Notes: generated from the letters alone by a model not told the origin. DNA of 64,000 bases from Candidatus Paralachnospira caecorum (GCA_904379015.1 CAJFHG010000008.1:23662-87661), one strand, 5' to 3'; positions 1-9,152 are shown, numbered from the stretch's first letter. Translations and numbers: made by a program.

Positions 1-577
1 AATACAGGACCGGCAGGCTGCCGTCTGACCTGTCCGCGGCAGGATCCTCGCAGAAAACTGCCCCCATTTCTTTCAGATAACGGACAGTTCTTTCCAGACA
101 GGGTGTCGAAAAGCCCAGATGGCCGCAGCGGCCCCGCTTCTTCTGCTTCATCACTTCAACACAGTTTCCCGCGAAAACTGAACTGTCTCCGCTCCTTCCC
201 GTTTCCAGCCCCAGCAGCCTCTGGAATGCCTCCGCTGTTTTCCCTGCTTCCTGTTCATTCCCGGCGTTGATTCCCACATGTTCCAGCCTGAGCCCCAGCA
301 TTCCCATGACCGCTCTGCGGCACCGGGCCGCGATCTCATTCTATTCTTTTCTGTCCGCAAATGTTCCGAGCATAAAAGAGCCGCCGCAGGCCGCGACCTG
401 GGGACAGGCGAAATAAGCGCCCATATTATCCGCGTTCACGCCGCCGGTCGGAATAAACCGGACGTTTTTATAAGGGCCGCCCAGCGCCCGGATGGCTGCC
501 GCGCCGCCCAGCGCCTCTGCCGGAAAGAATTTGACCAGATCCAGTCCCAGCCCAATGGCCTGCTCGATTCTGGGCGT
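1..577 (-). pseudogene. Truncated KDPG/KHG aldolase fused to a VOC-like C-terminal domain
   Basis: Remnant of a 2-keto-3-deoxy-6-phosphogluconate / 4-hydroxy-2-oxoglutarate aldolase. Homology begins at about 577 (TPRIEQAIGLGLDLVK) and covers the second half of the barrel, including the Schiff-base lysine motif VKFFPAE and the phosphate-binding stretch FIPTGGV. The N-terminal half is missing. An amber stop at 341-343 interrupts the frame, and the same frame then continues (NEIAARCRRAVMGMLG, LEHVGINAGN, GHLGFSTPCLERTVRYL) into a glyoxalase/VOC-like tail that runs off the left edge. As I recall, this fusion is common in Lachnospiraceae. Lost 5' half plus in-frame stop make it a dead gene. Its divergent neighbour is decapitated at the same point. 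Confidence 0.8.
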
Positions 578-1070
578 CCTGGAAAACAATGAGGTCATGT
601 ATCTGGAACGCGCTGAACCCTACAGCAGTCTGCGCCTTTATACCCAGATCGGCAAGCGGGAGCCCCTCTACTGCACGGCTCTGGGGAAAATATTAATGGC
701 CGCTCTTCCTGAAAAGGAATGCGACCATATTGCAGAACAACTGGATTATACGCCTTATACGCCGAATTCCGCATCCGGCTTTGAAGAATTGAAAAAAGAA
801 ATCCTGTTTGCAAGAGAACACGGCTATGCCGTCGACAGAGAAGAACATACCCTTGGAAGCAGCTGTCTGGCCATGCCCGTTTACGACTATACCGGAAATG
901 TCGCGGCTGCTCTGAGCATTTCCAGAGTCGGCCTTTTTGAACGGTATTCCGAGCAGGATATTTATGAAAAAATGTACGAGGCCGCCTCCCGGCTGTCCCG
1001 CCGTATGGGCTATACTGCCCCGCTTCCCCGCAGGATCACAGGAGCGCGCCGGGACGGGGACCGGACCTGA
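570..1070 (+). pseudogene. Truncated IclR-family regulator (ligand-binding domain only)
   Basis: The readable frame matches the effector-binding domain of IclR regulators from LGVLENNEVMYLER at about 570 to a TGA at 1068-1070, about 166 residues. The LYCTALGKILMAALPE and REHGYAVDREEHTLGSSCLA segments are typical of the family. The N-terminal winged helix-turn-helix is absent, and 5' of 570 the frame reads through the antisense of the aldolase fragment, so no start or ribosome binding site belongs to it. Family members often control Entner-Doudoroff or uronate genes and are often divergent from them, so it was probably the local regulator of the aldolase before a deletion removed both 5' halves. 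Confidence 0.75.
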
Positions 1071-1084
1071 ACAGATCCGGCCCC
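1056..1084. terminator. Possible bidirectional terminator hairpin
   Basis: The stem GGGG-CCGGA / TCCGG-CCCC (1056-1065 with 1076-1084, one unpaired A) lies between the convergent ends of the IclR remnant and the SorC gene. It overlaps the IclR stop codon. There is no clean T-run, so the call is weak. Confidence 0.3.
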
Positions 1085-1096
1085 TCCTCTCCCGTT

Positions 1097-2080
1097 TCAC
1101 ACCGGCGCTTCCATGGCGCTCAGGATCCGCGCCGCGCAGGCCTCGTCAATGATCAGCGTATTGAGGAAGCCTCCCCGCAGAGCCCCCAGCACCGCCTCCG
1201 CCTTGGCTGTTCCAAAGGCCACGCAGACGACCTCGCGGCAGTTTTTCAGATCGCCGAGGCCGATGCCGATGATCCGCTCCGCCAGCGGCGTGTTCACTTC
1301 TTTCCCCCGGATGTCGAAGAAATGCCCGCCGATATGGCCCACCGCGCCTTTATCCTCCAGAGAGCCCAGTGTTTTCCCGCTCAGATAGCTGCTCCAGGAT
1401 TTGTCGGCGATGGAACCCACACTCGTAAGTATGGCATCCGCTTTTCTGGACATCTCCAGTACATTTCTGATATTTTCTTCCTGGATCAGACTTTCCTTCA
1501 GCTCCCGGCTTTTTACAAACAGCGGGGCATAAATATAGCTGTATTTTCCACCGTAGGCGGAAGCCAGATCCTTGGCCAGATCCATGGCATCCTTTTCCGG
1601 GCTTTTTACGGTGGCAGCGCCCATGATCGGCACCACCGTGATGGGAATGTTTTTCCTGTTGTTGGTGCTGATGTATTTGACAATGCGGTAGAGGGTGTTC
1701 CCCCAGGAAATCCCCACCACCATTCCCGGCTTCATGACAGAATCCAGGTAGTAGGCCGCCGCCTCGGCCACTCTCTGAAGACCGGTATTTTCTTCATCGT
1801 CCCTGGCCGCGATCACCCGGATATTATTCAGGGAAAAGGTCTCCTGCAGCGCCTTCTCGAACGCCAGGTTCCGCTCCCAGGGTTCCTGGATCGTGATCCG
1901 GACAATGCCCAGCTCCCTGGCTTCCTTGAGCATCCTGGATACCTTTGAGCGGGAGGTGTAAAGCCGCTGCGCGATCTCACTCTGGGTCATCTCCGAATTG
2001 TAATACAGATTGGCAACCGCTGCCAGGACATTCCACTTTTCCTGAACGCTCATCGATTCATAATGTCTGATACTGTCCAT
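1097..2080 (-). CDS. SorC/DeoR-family sugar-binding transcriptional regulator
   Basis: A 327-residue protein with the SorC-family layout. Residues about 15-62 form the N-terminal helix-turn-helix (YYNSEMTQSEIAQRLYTSRS, then KVSRMLKEARELGIV). From about 65 to the end is the phosphosugar-binding domain, with GISWGNTLYRI and VPIMGAA as family signatures. These regulators sense phosphorylated intermediates of the pathway they control. It is the last gene of the operon FGGY kinase, propeller protein, UlaG-like lactonase, regulator, 24 bp behind the lactonase, so it probably autoregulates the set through the operator-like repeat at 5891-5916. It was read from the ATG at 2080. The effector is unknown. 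Confidence 0.85.
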   Translation of the reverse strand: MDSIRHYESMSVQEKWNVLAAVANLYYNSEMTQSEIAQRLYTSRSKVSRMLKEARELGIVRITIQEPWERNLAFEKALQETFSLNNIRVIAARDDEENTGLQRVAEAAAYYLDSVMKPGMVVGISWGNTLYRIVKYISTNNRKNIPITVVPIMGAATVKSPEKDAMDLAKDLASAYGGKYSYIYAPLFVKSRELKESLIQEENIRNVLEMSRKADAILTSVGSIADKSWSSYLSGKTLGSLEDKGAVGHIGGHFFDIRGKEVNTPLAERIIGIGLGDLKNCREVVCVAFGTAKAEAVLGALRGGFLNTLIIDEACAARILSAMEAPV

Positions 2081-2104
2081 ATCCGCGCCGCCTTTTCCTG
2101 CATC

Positions 2105-3208
2105 TTACAGGCAGGAACGGAACGGAATGTTCTGAGGATGTTCAAAGCAGTCCTCAAATCCGCGTCTGTGATGATAGAATTTCTTGTCCTTATCCGCCGG
2201 ATACGTATATTTTCCGCCTACCTGCCAGAAGAAGGGCTTGAATTTGTATTCATTGCGGTCCTTCTTGAAATTATAGAGAAGCTCGATCTCGTTGCAGTCA
2301 GGCTGGAAGTTGGTCCACACATCCCAGTGGATCGGGATCACCACCTTGCACTGCAGGTTTTCTGCCATGCGCAGCACATCGATGGAGGTCATCTTATCCT
2401 GCATGCCGATGGGATTCTCGCCAAAGGACGCGAATGCCACATCAATGGGATAATCCTTTCCATGCTTCGCGAAATAAATGGAAAAATGAGAATCTCCGCT
2501 GTGATAAATATTTCCGCCGGGCGTCCTGAGCAGATAGTTCACCGCTTTCTCATCCATGTCGGTGGGGCAGATTCCTGTCAGCTCCTCCCTGCTCTCGTCC
2601 GTTCTGTCCGTGGTCACGATGCAGGTTCTGTCAAAGCTGTCCAGGCATACGATCTCGATGTCCTTGACCTTGATCACATCGCCGGGCTTTACTGTGATGC
2701 AGCGGTCCTCCGGCACACCCCATTTTACCCAGGTCTCCACGGATTTCTTCGGACCGATGAAGGGAACCGGGATCTCCTTTCCATTCTCATCTGTAGTGGT
2801 CATTCCGGACTGGATCACATGGGCCGCCCATTCCGCGGACATATGGTCCTGATGATAATGGGTTGCCAGCACCGCGTCCACCTTCTTGAAGGCAAAGGGA
2901 TCGATCACAAAGGGAATGTTTCTCAGGTTGGGCTGCATGGCTCTTCCGCCGCACATATTGGCCATCTGATGCCCCGGCTTCATCTTGCCGTCGCCGTGGG
3001 TGCGCTTGCCGTTTCCGCACCACAGGTCGATGGTGATATTGGCGTCTCCCGGCGTCTTCATCCAGATGCCGGTGCAGCCCAGCCACCACATGGCCACATT
3101 GCCGGGCGCGACTACTTCATTCTCAATGTCCTCCACCAGCCAGGTTCCCCATTCCGGGAAGGTGCTCATGATCCAGCTCTCTCTTGTAATAGAATCAATT
3201 TTGCTCAT
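2105..3208 (-). CDS. ulaG: UlaG-family metallo-beta-lactamase-fold lactonase
   Basis: A 367-residue MBL-fold hydrolase that follows the UlaG (L-ascorbate-6-phosphate lactonase) pattern throughout: [20 protein letters not shown] at the N-terminus, metal ligands in THYHQDH (H117, H119, D121, H122), and a second cluster YHSGDSHFS (H236, D239, H241). UlaG opens the lactone ring of L-ascorbate 6-phosphate in the cytoplasm. Here it is not next to ulaA/B/C PTS genes or ulaD/E/F but follows an FGGY kinase, so the phosphorylated lactone may be made by the kinase rather than by a PTS. Family assignment is firm; the exact substrate is inference. The ribosome binding site AGGAGG lies just upstream. Confidence 0.85.
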   Translation of the reverse strand: MSKIDSITRESWIMSTFPEWGTWLVEDIENEVVAPGNVAMWWLGCTGIWMKTPGDANITIDLWCGNGKRTHGDGKMKPGHQMANMCGGRAMQPNLRNIPFVIDPFAFKKVDAVLATHYHQDHMSAEWAAHVIQSGMTTTDENGKEIPVPFIGPKKSVETWVKWGVPEDRCITVKPGDVIKVKDIEIVCLDSFDRTCIVTTDRTDESREELTGICPTDMDEKAVNYLLRTPGGNIYHSGDSHFSIYFAKHGKDYPIDVAFASFGENPIGMQDKMTSIDVLRMAENLQCKVVIPIHWDVWTNFQPDCNEIELLYNFKKDRNEYKFKPFFWQVGGKYTYPADKDKKFYHHRRGFEDCFEHPQNIPFRSCL

Positions 3209-3232
3209 CTCTCATTCCTCCTGTTTTCTTTT

Positions 3233-4270
3233 TTAAAATAGATACATGGCAATTTCATCAATTTCACGGTTGGTCGCGATCAGAATGTCTTTCCCGTTAT
3301 GGGAATAACCATAGGCGTTGGCGGGGCCGCAGTCGTCGTCGATGGTTTTGAAGGCGTAGCCGCCCTTTTTGGCATCCCAGCTGAAGATCATCAGCCTTCT
3401 TGCGCCTTTTCTGTGGCCGATCACCGCGACAGGCTGCCCGTTGATGGTCCCGCTCCAGATGGCATGCAGGAATTCCGCCTTTTCCGGATATTCATAAACG
3501 GCCTCATAACCGTTCTCCTTTTTCTCATAGATCCGGATCTCATCCCCGTGGAAGGGAGACAGCACCAGAAGCTCCAGCTCTCCGTCCCCGTTGAGATCCA
3601 CCATGGTCGCGTCGCTGGCCGGCGTATCCAGAAGCTCCTCGACCCTCCAGTCCTCTCCCGGCTGCGCCGGCGGGTAGAAGCGGAACACGCCGTTGTCACA
3701 GCAGATCAGGGAAGATTCTGTTCCGTTTTCCGTTACCTTATAGTATCCGTGGTTTTTGAGCATTCCATCCCTGATCACTTCCAGTTTCAGCTGATGATCC
3801 TCATCGTAGGCGGTGACATCCGCCGGAAGCTCCGCGGCGAACACCTTTCCCGGACTGGACCAGTCGTCCTTATATTCGTGACCGGATTTCAGCGCGCAGG
3901 CGATGAGATAGTAATGGCCGCCGCTTTCCAGAATGTCAAACCGATGTACGAAGGGCAGATCCACCAGCGTGCGGATCGTCCAGCCGCCCTGTCCGTCCGG
4001 CGTCGCGCTCACGATCCTGGCCTCCTTGGAGTCATTGGGCGAATAAAACTTGTGAGTCGCCAGGAACTGCCCGTCCGATCCGGGAACCTGCACCATGGTC
4101 ATAACGCCGCCCGGGCCTTCCCAGACAGTCGCCTTCTCATTGCCGTCGGCATCGAACAGAATACATCTGTTCTTCTTTTCCGCCGCCACGAGAATGTGAG
4201 GCGCGCCCTGATACTGAAGGGGGGCGATTGAGTAACATTTTTCCAGATTTGCCAATACTTTCTTTTCCAT
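3233..4270 (-). CDS. Cytosolic FG-GAP/VCBS-like beta-propeller protein, function unknown
   Basis: A 345-residue protein with no signal peptide or membrane segment. It has repeated short beta-rich blades such as HILVAAEKKNRCILFDADGN, DLPFVHRFDILESGGHYYLI and HAIWSGTINGQPVAVIGHRK. A calcium-type loop DLNGDGELE at residues 225-233 is typical of VCBS/FG-GAP propellers. The start was taken at the ATG at 4270, with AGGAGG eight bases upstream, rather than a longer frame that would overlap the kinase. It lies 11 bp after the FGGY kinase and 24 bp before the lactonase, so it is co-transcribed. It could be a binding or structural partner or a lactonase/epimerase-like enzyme; nothing visible decides this. 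Confidence 0.7.
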   Translation of the reverse strand: MEKKVLANLEKCYSIAPLQYQGAPHILVAAEKKNRCILFDADGNEKATVWEGPGGVMTMVQVPGSDGQFLATHKFYSPNDSKEARIVSATPDGQGGWTIRTLVDLPFVHRFDILESGGHYYLIACALKSGHEYKDDWSSPGKVFAAELPADVTAYDEDHQLKLEVIRDGMLKNHGYYKVTENGTESSLICCDNGVFRFYPPAQPGEDWRVEELLDTPASDATMVDLNGDGELELLVLSPFHGDEIRIYEKKENGYEAVYEYPEKAEFLHAIWSGTINGQPVAVIGHRKGARRLMIFSWDAKKGGYAFKTIDDDCGPANAYGYSHNGKDILIATNREIDEIAMYLF

Positions 4271-4281
4271 GATCTTGCCTC

Positions 4282-5787
4282 CTATCTTGTTTCGGTGCCC
4301 GATTCCTCCGCCCATGAAGCGTCGGAGTCCCGGATCACCTGATAGAGCCGGTTCATCCGTGCTCTGTATTCCCTGTATTTCTGAACCTCTTCCTCTCTGG
4401 GAAGATAAACCTGCGCGCCGCACTGTTCCCCGACAGCGCCATAGGCTTCCTGCACGGAATCAAAGATTCCCAGGGAAGCCGCCGCCACCATAAACGCCCC
4501 CAGCGCCGTCGCGTCCGCCACCTCTCTGTGCACGATCCGGCAGCCGTACACGCTGCACTGGATTTCATTGAAAGGGACGCTTTTCGTCAGCCCGCCGTTC
4601 ACATAAATTTCCGAAATATCCACATATGATCTCATGGAATCGATGCCGTTCCCGATTTCGCAGCAGATGCCTTCCAGCAGGCTGCGGAGCATATCGTTCC
4701 TGGTCGTGCCCAGAGTAACGCCGGCAAAGATTCCCTTTGCCGCATTGTTCCAGTCCGGCGTGGACCGTCCCTGGAAATAAGGCAGACAGATGCAGCCGTT
4801 GGATCCCACCGGAGTCTGCGCCACTGCCCGGTTCAGCTCCTCATAGCTCTCTCCCCGGCAGAATTCCTTTCTGAACCAGTCGTAGGCGGAACAGCAGGTC
4901 AGAACGCTGGATTCCAGGATATACTGGCCCCTGATCGAAGAGCAGTTGCAGATCACATCCTGCCCGAGATCATCCGGAACCTGTTCCGCGGCCGTGATCA
5001 GGAATCCGCCGGTCCCCGCGGTAACCGACAGAATGCCCTGCTTCACAACCCCCTGTCCGATGGCGCCGCACTGCTGGTCGCCTCCGGCCGTGATCACCGG
5101 GATCCCCGCCGGACATCCGGTATCCTCCGCGAATTTTTCTGTGACACCTCCGCAGATGCAGCCCGGCTCAACCAGGGAGCACAGCTTTTCCTTCTCCACA
5201 TGGAAAAGCTCCAGAAGCTCCGGATCCCATTCGCAGGTGCGGATATTCATCAGCAGAGATCTGCTTCCATAGGTATAATCTGTGCAGACCTCGCCGGTCA
5301 TCAGATAGATCAGATAATCGGGAAGCACCATAAATTTGCAGGTTTTCTCATACAGCTCCGGGCGGTTTTCCCTGATCCAGGTCATCTTGGTTGCCGAAAA
5401 TACCGGATTGATCCTGGAGCCGCACAGATCAAACACCCGGTCATTCTGCGCTTTCATCTGTCTGCAGAGTTCATTTGTTCTCTTGTCCTGCCACATGACC
5501 GCATGGCCCAGAGGGCACATGGCCCGGTCCATGGGGATCACAGAGGAACGCTGCGAAGTCACGGCCACTGCGTCGACCGTCCATCCCTTTTGGCCGGCCT
5601 CAGCGGATATTTCCTTTACAATTCCATACAAAGCCGCTTTCCAGTCAGAAGGATCCTGCTCCGCCCACCCGTTTTCCATATAAGAAACGCGGTACAGCTG
5701 CTGTCTCTGAACCAGTTCCTTTCCTTCCCGGGTAAAAAGCACGCCCCGCATGCTTGACGTTCCCGCATCAATTACCAGAATATTCAT
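4282..5787 (-). CDS. FGGY-family carbohydrate kinase
   Basis: A 501-residue sugar kinase with the two-domain FGGY fold. The N-terminal phosphate loop is DAGTSSMRGVLF (D7). The middle holds WQDKRTNE and the catalytic-base region TAGGDQQCGAIGQG (D237). The C-terminal ATP-binding segment includes VNGGLTKS and ADATALGAFMVAA. Length and motifs resemble xylulokinase, gluconokinase and LsrK-type members, but the substrate cannot be read from sequence. It is first in an operon with the propeller protein, UlaG-like lactonase and SorC regulator. Transcription probably starts near 5850 from the promoter at 5857-5885. It probably phosphorylates a sugar, sugar acid or lactone that the UlaG homologue then hydrolyses (inference). 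Confidence 0.85.
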   Translation of the reverse strand: MNILVIDAGTSSMRGVLFTREGKELVQRQQLYRVSYMENGWAEQDPSDWKAALYGIVKEISAEAGQKGWTVDAVAVTSQRSSVIPMDRAMCPLGHAVMWQDKRTNELCRQMKAQNDRVFDLCGSRINPVFSATKMTWIRENRPELYEKTCKFMVLPDYLIYLMTGEVCTDYTYGSRSLLMNIRTCEWDPELLELFHVEKEKLCSLVEPGCICGGVTEKFAEDTGCPAGIPVITAGGDQQCGAIGQGVVKQGILSVTAGTGGFLITAAEQVPDDLGQDVICNCSSIRGQYILESSVLTCCSAYDWFRKEFCRGESYEELNRAVAQTPVGSNGCICLPYFQGRSTPDWNNAAKGIFAGVTLGTTRNDMLRSLLEGICCEIGNGIDSMRSYVDISEIYVNGGLTKSVPFNEIQCSVYGCRIVHREVADATALGAFMVAAASLGIFDSVQEAYGAVGEQCGAQVYLPREEEVQKYREYRARMNRLYQVIRDSDASWAEESGTETR

Positions 5788-5856
5788 TGTCAGCCTTCTC
5801 CCTCTTTTCTTCCCAGAAGCAATCCGGCACTTCCGATCTGTTTTCTCTCTGAGTCT

Positions 5857-5885
5857 ATCCTAGCACATTCCGGTTTCAGTTGCAT
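5857..5885 (-). promoter_or_regulatory. Candidate sigma-A promoter of the FGGY-ulaG operon
   Basis: On the minus strand, -35 ATGCAA (5885-5880), a 17-bp spacer ending in TGC, and -10 TAGGAT (5862-5857), an extended -10 form. It lies 70-100 bp upstream of the kinase ATG. Confidence 0.4.
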
Positions 5886-5890
5886 CTTTT

Positions 5891-5916
5891 TTTCATGAAA
5901 TGCACATTTGTTCAAA
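5891..5916. promoter_or_regulatory. Candidate SorC operator
   Basis: An imperfect inverted repeat, TTTGAACAAAT / ATTTCATGAAA around a 4-bp centre (8 of 11 positions symmetrical), directly upstream of the -35 box. SorC-type regulators bind AT-rich dyads containing GAACA or TGTTC, so it is a plausible target of the regulator encoded at 1097-2080. Confidence 0.35.
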
Positions 5917-5938
5917 ATCGGATCCAAACCTCAGAACG

Positions 5939-5979
5939 AAAAAACCCGTGGGAATCCATGTTTCATGAACTCCCACGGG
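5939..5979 (-). terminator. Rho-independent terminator of the ribosomal operon
   Basis: A perfect 9-bp stem CCCGTGGGA / TCCCACGGG (5971-5979 with 5945-5953), with a nested CATG/CATG pairing in the loop, followed on the minus strand by six T. It lies 26 bp beyond the rplQ stop and ends the long ribosomal transcript. Confidence 0.9.
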
Positions 5980-6004
5980 GAATCAAACGATAGTTCTCTG
6001 CGGA

Positions 6005-6541
6005 TTATACAAGCTCAAGAAGAACTTCCATCGCAGCGTCGCCTTTTCTCTGTCCGATCTTGACGATTCTGGTGTAGCCGCCCTTGCGGTCAACATACTT
6101 GGGTGCGATCTCCTCGAAAAGCTTTTTGGGCATATCGACTGCCTTTGTATTTTTCTTGCGTCCGGCAACTTCCTTCGGAACCTCTTTCACGGGGTAAAGG
6201 ACTTTCAGCATCTGACGGCGCGCGTGAAGTCTGCTGGGCTGATCCTTTTTGATGGTCTTCTGAACCTCATCATAAACGGTTACTTTCTTTCCGTCTACGA
6301 CTTCCTTCACTCTCTTGCCGTCTTTGTCTTTTCTTGCTACCTTCGCGGTAACGGTTACTTCTTCAAAATTATCTTTCTCTTTTACAGCCATGGCAATCAG
6401 GCCTTCCGCAATCTTGCGGACCTCCTTTGCTCTTGCCTCTGTTGTGACGATCTTTCCGTTATAAAGAAGATTTGTCACCTGATTGCGTAATAAAGCCTTT
6501 CTCTGGCTTGAAGTTTTTCCAAGTTTTCTATAACCTGCCAT
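6005..6541 (-). CDS. rplQ: 50S ribosomal protein L17
   Basis: The start [20 protein letters not shown] and the end [20 protein letters not shown] are classic L17. L17 lines the exit-tunnel side of the large subunit. The protein is 178 residues, against about 120-130 in most bacteria, because a lysine- and valine-rich insert lies at about residues 60-105 ([29 protein letters not shown]). The ATG at 6541 is preceded by GGAGGAAG and is preferred to an ATG six codons upstream that overlaps that ribosome binding site. It is the last gene of the cluster, after rpoA. Confidence 0.95.
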   Translation of the reverse strand: MAGYRKLGKTSSQRKALLRNQVTNLLYNGKIVTTEARAKEVRKIAEGLIAMAVKEKDNFEEVTVTAKVARKDKDGKRVKEVVDGKKVTVYDEVQKTIKKDQPSRLHARRQMLKVLYPVKEVPKEVAGRKKNTKAVDMPKKLFEEIAPKYVDRKGGYTRIVKIGQRKGDAAMEVLLELV

Positions 6542-6628
6542 GATTCCTGCTTCCTCCATTTGTGGAACAGGCGGCCATGCATCTTCGGGCTTACTGACCG
6601 TCTGCTTTTGATTCCATAATGTGTCTGA

Positions 6629-7588
6629 TTATTCATCACTGGGATTCAGTTCCAGACCCAGCTCCTTGAGCTTGGCGAGAACCTCTTCCAGGGATTTGCG
6701 GCCCAGGTTCCTGACCTTCATCATGTCTTCGGAAGTACGGTTGGTCAGCTCCTCAACGGTGTTGATTCCCGCACGCTTCAGACAGTTGTAGGAACGAACG
6801 GAAAGCTCCAGTTCGTCAATGTTCATCTCAAGCACTTTTTCTTTCTCGTTGTCTTCCTTTTCTACCATAACCTCCGCGGTCTTGGCATTCTCAGACAGAT
6901 CGATGAAAAGGTTCAGGTGCTCGCTGAGTACCTTCGCCGCCAGGCTTACCGCCTCGTCGGGAGCCAGGGTTCCATTGGTATATACGTCCAGAGTCAGCTT
7001 GTCAAAATCAGTGATCTGGCCTACACGGGTATTCTCCACGGAAAGATTCACACGCTCAATCGGCGTGTAGATCGAATCAATGGCAATCACCCCAATGGGT
7101 AAATCCTCGCTCTTGTTTTTGTCCGCGCTCACATAGCCGCGTCCCTTGGTAATGGTCAGCTCCATATAAAGCTTGCAGTCACTGCCGCCGCTCAGGGTGG
7201 CAATGACCTGATCGGGATTGATGATCTCAATATCCTGATCTGCCTGAATATCCGCGCCTGTTACAACACCCTCACCCTCGAACTCGATGTATGCCACCTT
7301 CGGTTCGTTTGTCTCGCTGGTATTCTTGATGGCCAGATTCTTCAGGTTCATGATGATCTCAGTCACATCCTCCTTAACACCGGGAATGGAACTGAACTCG
7401 TGAAGTACGCCGTCGATCTTCACCTGGCTGATGGCCGAGCCGGGCAGAGAGGACAACATGATCCGCCTCAGGCTGTTGCCCAGGGTGGTTCCATACCCTC
7501 TCTCAAGGGGTTCAACGACGAATCTTCCATATTTTTTATCTTCTGAAATCTCAGCTATTTCGATATTGGGTTTTTCAAAATCGAACAT
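6629..7588 (-). CDS. rpoA: DNA-directed RNA polymerase subunit alpha
   Basis: 319 residues. The N-terminal dimerisation domain (residues 1-230) contains [20 protein letters not shown] and [18 protein letters not shown]. After an acidic linker ([13 protein letters not shown]), the C-terminal domain holds the DNA- and activator-binding helices ([39 protein letters not shown]). It assembles the core polymerase. Strong AAGGAGG ribosome binding site; conserved position between rpsD and rplQ. Confidence 0.98.
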   Translation of the reverse strand: MFDFEKPNIEIAEISEDKKYGRFVVEPLERGYGTTLGNSLRRIMLSSLPGSAISQVKIDGVLHEFSSIPGVKEDVTEIIMNLKNLAIKNTSETNEPKVAYIEFEGEGVVTGADIQADQDIEIINPDQVIATLSGGSDCKLYMELTITKGRGYVSADKNKSEDLPIGVIAIDSIYTPIERVNLSVENTRVGQITDFDKLTLDVYTNGTLAPDEAVSLAAKVLSEHLNLFIDLSENAKTAEVMVEKEDNEKEKVLEMNIDELELSVRSYNCLKRAGINTVEELTNRTSEDMMKVRNLGRKSLEEVLAKLKELGLELNPSDE

Positions 7589-7658
7589 AATGAAGCCCTC
7601 CTTATGGGTGTTAAGCTGAGGGCCGAAAAAGATTCGGACACTCCTGATCTCTTAGGGA

Positions 7659-8252
7659 TTATTTGGAGTACAACTCGACGATCAGCATCTCGTTTACCGG
7701 CACGTCGATCATCTCTCTTGTAGGAAGCTGCTTCACGGTCGCGGTCAGATTCTCCGCGTCCACATCCAGCCATTCCGGTACCAGTCTGCCCGCCGTTACC
7801 TCCAGAACATCCTTGTATCTCTGGGAATCTTTTACTTTTTCCTTGATGGTGATCACATCACCCGCTTTTACCAGGAAAGAAGGGATATTGACACATTTTC
7901 CGTTCACCAGCACATGCTTGTGGTCAACGATCTGTCTCGTCTCTTTTCTGGTTCTTCCAAAGCCGGCTCTGAACAGCACGTTGTCCAGTCTGGACTCGAG
8001 CATGATGAGAAGGTTCTCACCAACCATACCATTCATTTTCTCGGCCTTCGCATAATAATTTCTAAAAGGCTTTTCCAATACACCGTAAATAAATTTCGCT
8101 TTCTGCTTCTCGCGGAGCTGAAGGCCGTATTCACTTACTTTTCTGTTGGCTCTCTTTAATTCTCTTGTTGATTTTTTATCTATTCCTAAATATACCGGGT
8201 CAAGTCCAAGGGATCTGCACCTTTTAAGAACAGGAACTCTATCTACTGCCAC
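7659..8252 (-). CDS. rpsD: 30S ribosomal protein S4
   Basis: 197 residues. The start VPVLKRCRSLGLDPVYLG, the S4 RNA-binding domain (MLESRLDNVLFRAGFGRTRK, QIVDHKHVLVNGK) and the C-terminal LPTREMIDVPVNEMLIVELY identify S4, a primary 16S rRNA binder. The initiation codon is GTG at 8252, eight bases after AGGAGG. It lacks the four-cysteine N-terminal zinc cluster, so it is the zinc-free form. It lies between rpsK and rpoA. Confidence 0.97.
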   Translation of the reverse strand: MAVDRVPVLKRCRSLGLDPVYLGIDKKSTRELKRANRKVSEYGLQLREKQKAKFIYGVLEKPFRNYYAKAEKMNGMVGENLLIMLESRLDNVLFRAGFGRTRKETRQIVDHKHVLVNGKCVNIPSFLVKAGDVITIKEKVKDSQRYKDVLEVTAGRLVPEWLDVDAENLTATVKQLPTREMIDVPVNEMLIVELYSK

Positions 8253-8268
8253 TTTTCTTACCTCCTAA

Positions 8269-8670
8269 TTAAACTCTTCTGCGCTTGGGTGGACGGCAAC
8301 CGTTATGGGGAACCGGAGTTACATCTTTGATACTCGTCACTTCCAGACCGCATGCCTGCAGTGCACGGATCGCAGCCTCACGGCCGGAGCCGGGGCCTTT
8401 TACCATAACATCAACGGATTTCAACCCATGTACCAGAGCTGCCTTAGTAGCAGTTTCCGCAGCCATCTGAGCCGCGTAGGGAGTAGATTTCCTTGAACCT
8501 CTAAATCCAAGACCGCCCGCACTTGCCCAGGACAGAGCATTGCCCTGTGTATCTGTTAACGTTACGATGGTATTGTTAAAAGATGACTGGATGTGCGCTT
8601 GTCCGCGTTCAACGTTTTTCTTAACACGCTTTTTTGTCACTTTCTTTGCAGTGGACACTTTTTTAGCCAT
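8269..8670 (-). CDS. rpsK: 30S ribosomal protein S11
   Basis: 133 residues, ending in the diagnostic S11 stretch [37 protein letters not shown] and [19 protein letters not shown] occur in the body. S11 forms part of the 30S platform near the E site. It is 16 bp before rpsD and 110 bp after rpsM. Confidence 0.97.
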   Translation of the reverse strand: MAKKVSTAKKVTKKRVKKNVERGQAHIQSSFNNTIVTLTDTQGNALSWASAGGLGFRGSRKSTPYAAQMAAETATKAALVHGLKSVDVMVKGPGSGREAAIRALQACGLEVTSIKDVTPVPHNGCRPPKRRRV

Positions 8671-8780
8671 TTTAAACTAACCTACTTTCTTTTACTGTTT
8701 ACCTGTTACTTAATCAATGCAGCTTCCTATATCTGTCATATAATGAATACGCATTGATGTCCGCATCACCTGCGGTCTGA

Positions 8781-9152
8781 TTATTTCTTCTTGTTCGCTA
8801 CGGTCTTCTTGGGACCTTTTCTTGTCCTTGCGTTGGTCTTTGTCTTCTGACCGCGGACAGGAAGGCCTCTCCTGTGACGGATTCCTCTGTAGCATCCGAT
8901 CTCCTGAAGTCTCTTGATGTTCATTGCCACCTCACGGCGGAGATCACCTTCGATCAGCTGATGGTCCGCTTCGATGGCTGCAGCGATTCTTCTGACCTCA
9001 TCGTCGGTCAGATCACGCACGCGGGTATCAGGATCGACATTGGCTTCCTTCAGAAGACGGTTTGAGCTGGCCCTGCCGATTCCATAGACATAGGTCAGTC
9101 CGATTTCAATGCGCTTTTCTCTGGGTAAATCAACACCTGAAATACGAGCCAT
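8781..9152 (-). CDS. rpsM: 30S ribosomal protein S13
   Basis: 123 residues, starting [20 protein letters not shown] and ending in the basic tail [18 protein letters not shown] that reaches the decoding-site tRNAs. Helix-two-turn-helix [21 protein letters not shown]13 sits in the 30S head and bridges to 50S. GGAGG lies 12 bases before the ATG, a little further than usual. It follows rpmJ, as in other Firmicutes. Confidence 0.97.
   Translation of the reverse strand: MARISGVDLPREKRIEIGLTYVYGIGRASSNRLLKEANVDPDTRVRDLTDDEVRRIAAAIEADHQLIEGDLRREVAMNIKRLQEIGCYRGIRHRRGLPVRGQKTKTNARTRKGPKKTVANKKK

Noticed and set aside
2063..3241. Long plus-strand open frame opposite the lactonase gene
   Set aside because: Antisense shadow of a clear UlaG homologue; no recognisable protein and no ribosome binding site.
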